Source: Hirundichthys speculiger
Taxonomy: Eukaryota > Chordata > Actinopteri > Beloniformes > Exocoetidae
Assembly (NCBI GenBank): GCA_018398805.1
Contig: JAGFBZ010002860.1
Location: forward strand, 1 to 64,000
DNA: 64,000 nucleotides
Direction of reading: 5' to 3'
In this document: positions 62,701-64,000 of the stretch, piece after piece
Layout: every line of letters begins with the position of its first letter
Numbering within the stretch: the stretch's first letter is position 1
Translations under genes and position numbers: made by a program
Notes under the pieces: generated by a model
Seen by the model: the letters and a program-made list of their open reading frames with translations, nothing else
What the model was told of the DNA's origin: nothing
Databases searched by the model: none

Positions 62701-64000
62701 TGATTAACAACCCCTCTGCTACTTACCTGACCAAATCAATATCCCAGAAGTTTAATTAATGTTTTACTCTGATTACAAAGTGTTCCTTTAATTTTTTTGA
62801 GTAATGTATTTCACTCCTGACAGGCAGAACTGCTCATCCAATGATTCAATGACTATCTATATATACATATACATATGTATGTATAAAAGCGCACAGCTAT
62901 CTCAGGCTCCCAGCACCCCCTGCTGAGAACATGTTCCTGCAGCTCTGCGTGCATTAGAGAAAAAAACATTTTGAAAATTAAAATGGCTGTATTTTTTTTT
63001 TTCTCAGCCGCCTGCAGCCCTTTCCGTAACAGTGGACTTCCTGTTATTACCAGCGTATGTTCACTGTCAGTTGGCTCTTTGAGGTATGGAGCTCTTAGTT
63101 TATGAGTTTCAATATGTCAGTTTCACTTTAATAAGGATGCACATTAACCCTGTTGTTTTTCGCACCACAGGGGGAAAAGGACACAGCCTGATACACCACA
63201 AAGTACGCTGAAAAGGCCCAGAACAAATGGCCTCCAATTGAAAACTTCCAACACAGCCTCAGCAGGTGATGCGAGCTCCCCATCTGTTCCCGCTGATGAT
63301 GATGATAATGACGATTCCAACAGTGACACTGATGACACTGATGACGACATTGTCATCATGGAGACTGAAAGTACCCCCAAACCAAAAAAGCCCCTCTGTG
63401 ATCTTATAGAAGTGAAGAAAGAGGAAAGTGAAACTCATTCAAACACGCTGCTCGAGTGGAGCGACGACGCTGCTGGGGACGACACTGCAGAGACGGCTGC
63501 TGCAGGACCGAGCTCTTCCGGGCCGACTGGTCATCCTTCAGAAGTGGTCAGCACCACCACCCAAACAGAAGCACTCGAAGTGAAACAGGAGAAAGACAGT
63601 CGAGGTCCAACAGAAAGGAACGAGAGAGCTGTGCATGCTCAAAGAGGTCCAGAACAGAGATCGGACTCAGGACGTCGGCGGCCTCAAGCATGTAGAAGTT
63701 AAGCAAGAGAGAAGCGACGGCAGCCAGAGAGAGAATGAAGGAGGGCGGGTCCTGCAGAATGGAGTGACACGCGTGGAGGGCGACGAAAGAGCTGGACCTT
63801 CTTCCGCAAATGCATGTGACAAAAACTACGTTCCACATCAGTGCCCCAATATCGCCGAGGCGGAGAAACAGCAAGAGCGGCTCCTGGAGCTGATGCAGGA
63901 AACTGCTCAGGAGAGGGACAATTTAAAAGATCACGTGCTAAAACTGAGCTCGGAGCTGGAGGACGTGCAGAGGAGGCTGCAGGAGGTGTCTCGTAACGGC
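26198..64000 (+). CDS. morc3: MORC family CW-type zinc finger 3, exons 1-16, 3' end beyond window, frame-broken
   Basis: MORC3 is a nuclear ATPase that binds H3K4me3 chromatin and PML nuclear bodies and is SUMOylated. The ATG lies in AAAAATGG and opens MAAQTDRG, like human MORC3. In order: GHKL ATPase (exons 2-5), the S5/transducer-like region (exons 6-10), CW zinc finger (exon 11), a disordered acidic region with SUMO motifs, and the start of a coiled coil (exon 16). Coding exons: 26198-26236, 26978-27050, 46490-46623, 47276-47500, 47950-48096, 53659-53806, 55403-55531, 55633-55752, 55848-55945, 56065-56172, 56245-56373, 58432 or 58442-58507, 58599-58641, 59230-59311, 63008-63083, 63171-64000+. 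Whether this is the a or b copy of teleosts is not resolved. Single extra bases break the frame in exons 3, 12 and 16. Confidence 0.93.
26550..26611. repeat. (ATCT)n microsatellite
   Basis: About fifteen uninterrupted ATCT tetramers in morc3 intron 1. Confidence 0.95.
26722..26910. repeat. (TA)n / (GT)n compound microsatellite
   Basis: A long TA run is followed by GT, ATGT and AC-rich segments in morc3 intron 1. Long ORFs here on both strands (Ile-Tyr and Thr-His repeats) are artefacts of this tract. Confidence 0.95.
26978..48096 (+). CDS. morc3: morc3 exons 2-5: GHKL ATPase domain
   Basis: Exon 2 encodes [20 protein letters not shown] and exon 3 continues with DNAYDP, the N-box whose Asn holds Mg-ATP. 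Exon 3 also has FMDNGNGLD, the DxGxG motif. Exon 4 has [19 protein letters not shown], the ATP-lid glycine motif. Exon 5 ends [10 protein letters not shown], the GT-box strand of MORC ATPases. One base is extra in exon 3 at 46507-46508 (CCAGGATGTC where DNAYDP-V needs CCAGATGTC). The exon 3/4 junction needs a coding total of 206 nt for exons 2-3 and has 207, confirming the excess. Intron 2 is 19.4 kb. Confidence 0.92.
27712..28307. mobile_element. Short hAT element with 8-bp target duplication, carrying a MADF-like fragment
   Basis: A 596-bp insertion in the pogo element. It begins TAGGGATGCACAT and ends ATGTGCATCCCCA, hAT-type ends, and is flanked on both sides by GTTTGGTT (27704-27711 and 28308-28315), an exact 8-bp duplication. 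The interior (27894 onward, + strand) encodes [19 protein letters not shown] and [16 protein letters not shown], a MADF-like (Myb/SANT-related) domain, then a stop where the homologous copy at 50446-50733 has Trp. No hAT transposase is present, so it is non-autonomous. Confidence 0.85.
28699..30653 (-). mobile_element. Retro-type insertion with 11-bp target duplication
   Basis: AGTTCTTTTGT occurs at 28688-28698 and again at 30654-30664, exactly bordering the insertion. The left border opens with T-rich sequence (TTTTTTATTTTTTTG), that is, an A-rich tail read on the minus strand. An 11-bp duplication with an A-rich end is the mark of target-primed reverse transcription. It interrupts the pogo transposase. 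No coding part of a LINE is recognisable, so the family is unknown. Confidence 0.7.
28891..30603. mobile_element. Hairpin-bearing element of unknown family
   Basis: About 1.7 kb bounded by ATGTGCATGCC (28891) and its inverse GGCATGCACAT (30593-30603). Just inside both ends lies a perfect 15-bp stem, 3-nt loop palindrome: AAAATGGCCCTCTGC, TTC, then the inverse arm, at 28922-28954 (with a partial second copy to 28982) and at about 30528-30560. A second stem of the same form (CAAGATGCCCCTGC, TTC, inverse) lies at 30479-30508. The interior has two imperfect copies of a ~200-bp unit (about 29270-29430 and 29480-29650, sharing ATTCTTGAACCGTGAGCG and CACAAGGCTTTCAGC). No transposase is visible. Confidence 0.6.
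31141..32000 (-). repeat. LINE 3'-tail type insertion with nested MITE
   Basis: Begins with AATAGAATAGAATAGAACGCC and CTTTATTGTCATTACACAG, which on the minus strand reads as the 3' end of a fish LINE (TGACAATAAAGGCGTTCTAT). It interrupts the pogo transposase and holds the MITE at 31256-31613. Confidence 0.6.
31256..31613. mobile_element. Tc1/mariner-type MITE
   Basis: About 358 bp with ~55-bp inverted ends: left TTATTAGACCACCC, CTTCACTTTCTTGTTCATTT and GCCTGGTA; right the inverse with few changes. It starts CAGTCATGG after TA. No ORF. It is nested in the LINE-tail insertion. Confidence 0.8.
32634..33545. repeat. Internal fragment of a hAT-related repeat, copy 1
   Basis: The sequence matches 43640-44845 closely over its full length, from TTTTCAAAAACAGCCGTCGG to CTTTCAAAAGTTGTGAAAAC, but lacks about 310 bp present in the other copy (about 44270-44590). 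It starts directly after the right end of the pogo element. It contains the solo LTR listed below. Confidence 0.8.
32918..33268. repeat. Solo LTR, copy 1
   Basis: 351 bp from TGTAGC to its inverse GCTACA, with an AATAAA-type signal (AAAAATAAAAGAC) inside. The same LTR stands at the homologous site in the second copy (43889-44240), so it was inserted before the two copies separated. No internal retroviral genes are present. Confidence 0.6.
34960..36198. repeat. Left arm region of a large inverted repeat
   Basis: Segments 35490-35560 (AGAGAAGGATAAATACACC) and about 35945-36198 (ATCTAATCTG, AACTTTCTGAGGCTGATATT, GTGACAGTATGTTGGTTG) recur in inverted order at 38019-38345. The ~385 bp between them (35561-35944) have no partner in the other arm and include a dispersed repeat, suggesting a later insertion. 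Confidence 0.75.
35585..35755. repeat. Dispersed repeat, copy 1 (second copy at 52128-52290)
   Basis: Shared blocks include TGTCTGCATTTACATTCATG, AAACCATCTAGTATGTATATG and GTGTCCTTCACCAGTCCTC, in the same orientation as the copy in morc3 intron 5. No family name is certain. Confidence 0.7.
36199..38018. other. Spacer of the large inverted repeat
   Basis: The 1.8 kb between the arms include, at about 36777-36900, a GTGGTTCTCAAACTTTTAAT and GCGTACCACCTGAGAAACTG block typical of a short hAT-type repeat, and an AT microsatellite near 37875. ORFs up to 93 codons are present but show no family resemblance. Confidence 0.45.
38019..38345. repeat. Right arm of the large inverted repeat
   Basis: Inverse of 35490-35560 plus 35945-36198, running from TTTGTGATTAAAAATAACCA to GGTGTATTTATCCTTCTC. 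The arms differ by scattered substitutions, so it is not recent. Confidence 0.75.
39818..40075. repeat. Teleost dispersed repeat, copy 1
   Basis: Begins TTCAATTTTATTTGTATAGC, GTCTGTTACAATGTCAATTG and continues with AAGCCAAACAGTGGCAAG and AAAAACTCCACTTTAA. The copy at 56650-56890 matches it closely in the same orientation. Confidence 0.8.
40076..40370 (-). pseudogene. LINE ORF1-type esterase fragment
   Basis: The minus strand encodes [40 protein letters not shown] and [15 protein letters not shown]. This resembles, as I recall, the SGNH-esterase-like part of ORF1 in CR1/L2-type LINEs of fish. It is a fragment without start or end. Confidence is moderate because no search was possible. Confidence 0.55.
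41040..41640 (-). pseudogene. Tc1-type transposase N-terminal fragment
   Basis: Minus strand: [20 protein letters not shown] and [11 protein letters not shown] form a Tc1 helix-turn-helix. Further downstream on the minus strand (41080-41340) come decayed remains of the second DNA-binding region and [13 protein letters not shown] sequence. Stops and frameshifts are present. The catalytic domain is absent. Confidence 0.7.
42180..42590 (+). pseudogene. Probable LINE reverse-transcriptase C-terminal relic
   Basis: Around 42360-42500, AAACGTTTCCAAGATAGTTG and GAAGATGTTTGG followed by GATGGGTAGGATTATGAGGA recall, in several frames, the region after the RT domain of common fish LINEs. It is heavily decayed and the call is tentative. 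Confidence 0.35.
42929..43171. repeat. Widespread short repeat (GAGGTTATGTTTTTG ... CTCTCCGAGTGC)
   Basis: Starts CACCAAGGAGGTTATGTTTT with a GTCT run, and ends GGTGGAGGTCTGCACTCTCC GAGTGCTTTTCTAG. This arrangement is known to me from many fish and invertebrate genomes as a short interspersed element of uncertain class. Confidence 0.65.
43640..44845. repeat. hAT-internal repeat, copy 2
   Basis: Homologous to 32634-33545, plus about 310 bp (44270-44590) absent there. It includes the solo LTR at 43889-44240. Because it sits inside complete hAT ends here, copy 1 is probably a truncated copy of the same composite element. Confidence 0.75.
43889..44240. repeat. Solo LTR, copy 2
   Basis: 352 bp from TGTAAC to GCTACA, flanked by ATAT on both sides (43885-43888, 44241-44244), a 4-bp target duplication. 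In copy 1 the left flank reads ATGT. It holds an AATAAA-type signal and no viral genes. Confidence 0.65.
45690..45774. repeat. Mariner-type MITE fragment
   Basis: CTACTTACGAAAGTTTCAGG to AGTAGAGGTACCACTGTA is the inverse of the common TACAGTGGTACCTCTACTT end. Only one end is found. Confidence 0.55.
46751..47164. mobile_element. Mariner-type MITE in morc3 intron 3
   Basis: 414 bp bounded by TA on both sides. Left end CAGTATACCCTTTCCGTTCG, right end inverse CAGTATACCCTTATTATTCG. The inner sequence (GGATTTTTGGGATTCGCGGG) recalls other vertebrate mariner MITEs. No ORF. Confidence 0.8.
47501..47949 (+). other. morc3 intron 4
   Basis: No feature is supported. The acceptor used here (CTCTGTAAG before AGAAGAACAT) is a weak, AAG-type site, chosen because it alone keeps the frame into [13 protein letters not shown]. 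Confidence 0.6.
49261..49588. mobile_element. MITE with GGCCTCATTCATGAAA ends
   Basis: The left end GGGCGTCATTCATGAAATAT and the right end, read inward, GGGCCTCATTCATGAAATGT are inverted repeats about 330 bp apart. No ORF of note. Superfamily uncertain. Confidence 0.7.
50250..50795 (-). pseudogene. MADF-like transposon-borne protein, partial, with an internal duplication
   Basis: The minus ORF at 50446-50733 encodes [40 protein letters not shown], then [14 protein letters not shown], a MADF-like DNA-binding domain. The same domain lies in the hAT element at 27712-28307. Here the frame is open, including the Trp that is a stop in the other copy. A second, partial copy of its C-terminal part lies at about 50250-50370, separated by about 75 bp, so the locus holds a tandem partial duplication. 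No hAT ends are seen. Confidence 0.6.
50815..51470 (+). mobile_element. Harbinger-like fragment with Myb/SANT exon
   Basis: From TTTACATGGGAAGTTTAATT to TTTTCCATGTAAAATAT, with many AATTC/GAATTAA motifs. The ORF at 51127-51340 encodes [39 protein letters not shown] and [16 protein letters not shown], a Myb/SANT-like (trihelix) domain of the kind encoded by PIF/Harbinger elements. A GTAAGT donor directly follows NRV, so this looks like the first exon of a transposon gene. Class assigned by domain only. Confidence 0.55.
52128..52290. repeat. Dispersed repeat, copy 2
   Basis: Matches 35585-35755 in the same orientation (GTGTATATGCAATTCAATCT, GTGTCCTTCAGCAGTCCTC). Confidence 0.7.
53659..56373 (+). 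CDS. morc3: morc3 exons 6-11: transducer-like region and CW zinc finger
   Basis: Exons 6-10 encode conserved MORC blocks: [107 protein letters not shown]. Exon 11 (56245-56373) encodes the CW domain: [17 protein letters not shown], then [16 protein letters not shown], with the Trp residues that cage methyl-lysine and the Cys residues that bind zinc. All phases in this stretch agree and there is no break. Confidence 0.95.
53840..54013. mobile_element. Tc1-type MITE (TTGGACAATGAAACTGAAAC end)
   Basis: The right end read inward begins CAGAGGTTGGACAATGAAAC; a decayed partner (GGGGTTGGAAAATGAAATGA) lies at the left. The interior (CGCTGTATTGGCCACAAAAG) corresponds to the start of a Tc1 transposase in related elements. 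About 174 bp, in morc3 intron 6. Confidence 0.6.
54014..55140 (-). mobile_element. Decayed Sleeping Beauty-like Tc1 element (DD34E)
   Basis: The right end (about 55105-55135), read on the minus strand, gives CAAAGTCAGAAGTTCACATA CACTTTG, like salmonid-type Tc1 ends. The left end is lost next to the MITE at 53840-54013. It encodes the broken transposase listed below and lies in morc3 intron 6. Confidence 0.7.
54027..54960 (-). pseudogene. DD34E Tc1 transposase, disrupted
   Basis: The minus strand reads, in two frames, [20 protein letters not shown] and then [40 protein letters not shown] and [20 protein letters not shown]. The second Asp and the final Glu are spaced by 34 residues, as in Sleeping Beauty-like elements. 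Several conserved residues are changed (SDPSPVE for PDLNPIE) and a frame change divides the ORF near 54490. It is not functional. Confidence 0.8.
56650..58010. repeat. Teleost dispersed repeat, copy 2, longer form
   Basis: Opens like 39818-40075 (TTCAATTTTATTTGTATAGC, GTCTGTTACGATGTCAATTG) and goes on through AGCAGGACCTGGATCATATG and GCAGAAATG-type blocks, plausibly a longer, non-coding part of the same family. The family name is uncertain. Confidence 0.65.
57958..57990. repeat. (AC)n microsatellite
   Basis: A C-run followed by about 12 AC dimers. Confidence 0.9.
58432..64000 (+). CDS. morc3: morc3 exons 12-16: acidic SUMO-motif region and start of coiled coil
   Basis: Exon 12 begins after either AG at 58430-58431 or AG at 58440-58441. 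The first keeps the family RxCxV context but needs one G less in CAGGGTGG; the second restores the frame (R then VEEEPEDSD). Exon 14 has VKTE, exon 16 has VKKE and VKQE, all fitting the SUMO consensus, and DDDIVIME, an acidic-flanked SUMO-interacting motif. In exon 16 the frame in use stops at 63700-63702 unless one A of AAA at 63592-63594 is extra; the shifted frame is open to the window end and encodes a heptad-like coiled coil ([20 protein letters not shown]), matching the MORC3 C-terminal dimerisation segment. The stop codon lies outside the window. Confidence 0.85.
58642..59229 (+). other. morc3 intron 13
   Basis: AT-rich. A short GGGCCCTCTAGTGGTC motif at about 58853-58868 is common in vertebrate repeats. 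No gene is supported. Confidence 0.6.
59534..60708. mobile_element. Foldback (long inverted repeat) element
   Basis: Two arms of about 450-480 bp, 59600-60075 and 60245-60700, are inverse copies: GACCTTTCGGTAAGCACCGC on the left pairs with GCGGTGCTTACCGAAAGG on the right, and GGGGACCTGCAACAGTGACT with its inverse. The spacer is about 170 bp. The left end starts CAGTGGCGGCTCGTG, hAT-like, and the right end TACAAGCCACCGATA is a diverged inverse. No target duplication was found. Confidence 0.8.
61225..62806 (-). mobile_element. Tc1-like transposon, 1.6 kb, complete ends, broken gene
   Basis: Ends are inverted: left CACTGCTCAAAAAAATTAAA GGAACACTTTG, right read inward CATTACTCAAAAAAATTAAA GGAACACTTTG, flanked by TA (61223-61224, 62807-62808). 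The minus-strand transposase is interrupted, as listed. Confidence 0.88.
61531..62543 (-). pseudogene. Tc1-like transposase, frame-broken
   Basis: The minus strand begins at 62543 with [20 protein letters not shown], a helix-turn-helix ([20 protein letters not shown]) and a GRRRSTT stretch. In another frame from about 62280 it continues [20 protein letters not shown] and [14 protein letters not shown] (first catalytic Asp), and ends with [18 protein letters not shown] (catalytic Glu) and [12 protein letters not shown]. At least two frame changes or stops separate the parts, so it is inactive. Confidence 0.85.

Larger units (their letters stand above)
59312..63007 (+). other. morc3 intron 14 (3.7 kb)
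   Basis: Holds a foldback element and a decayed Tc1 element, listed separately, plus about 500 bp (60720-61224) without a recognised feature. Confidence 0.8.

Noticed and set aside
1..64000. tRNA, rRNA or snRNA genes
   Set aside because: No cloverleaf with A/B boxes or conserved snRNA blocks was noticed, but reading by eye cannot exclude a small or diverged one.

Overview
The window is nuclear DNA of a ray-finned fish. Evidence: short, strongly conserved vertebrate exons with GT-AG introns, Tc1/pogo/hAT transposons of teleost type, and typical teleost dispersed repeats. The species is not determinable from what I can see. Two large genes lie head to tail on the + strand: dop1b (DOPEY2), complete from its ATG at 3136 to its stop at 23733 in 37 coding exons, and morc3, from its ATG at 26198 to beyond the window end. 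The same pair (DOPEY2 then MORC3, same orientation) lies on human chromosome 21q22, so this is conserved synteny.

Layout. 1-3135: upstream or 5' intron sequence of dop1b, with a (GATG)n tract and one teleost dispersed repeat. 3136-23733: dop1b; intron 33 holds a complete Tc1-family transposon with an intact 347-aa transposase whose second D and E are 38 residues apart, and intron 36 holds a telomere-like CCTAAC minisatellite. 23734-26197: dop1b 3' UTR, poly(A) signals and the presumed morc3 promoter. 26198-64000: morc3 coding exons 1-16, the last cut by the window edge. Its intron 2 (27051-46489, 19.4 kb) is a transposon nursery: a 5.1-kb pogo-like element carries a hAT element with 8-bp target duplication, a poly(A)-type retro-insertion with 11-bp duplication (itself carrying an unfamiliar hairpin-bearing element), a LINE tail and a MITE. 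Further on come a large inverted repeat, LINE and Tc1 relics, and a second hAT with perfect 8-bp duplication and a solo LTR inside it. Intron 14 has a ~1.2-kb foldback element and a decayed Tc1.

The two genes have separate jobs: DOP1B works with MON2 in Golgi/endosome trafficking, MORC3 is a nuclear GHKL ATPase with a CW zinc finger acting at chromatin and PML bodies. No operon-like link is implied.

The most notable observation is a set of reading-frame breaks in otherwise well conserved exons of both genes: a 2- or 5-nt loss in dop1b exon 7, single extra bases in dop1b exon 24 and morc3 exons 3, 12 and 16, and a CAGTAG acceptor in dop1b exon 12 that either adds a stop or skips it. Each break is supported by both exon phase and family homology. 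Four of the five indels are an extra base in a short homopolymer, spread over two unrelated genes, which points more to consensus error in the assembly than to decay of both genes.
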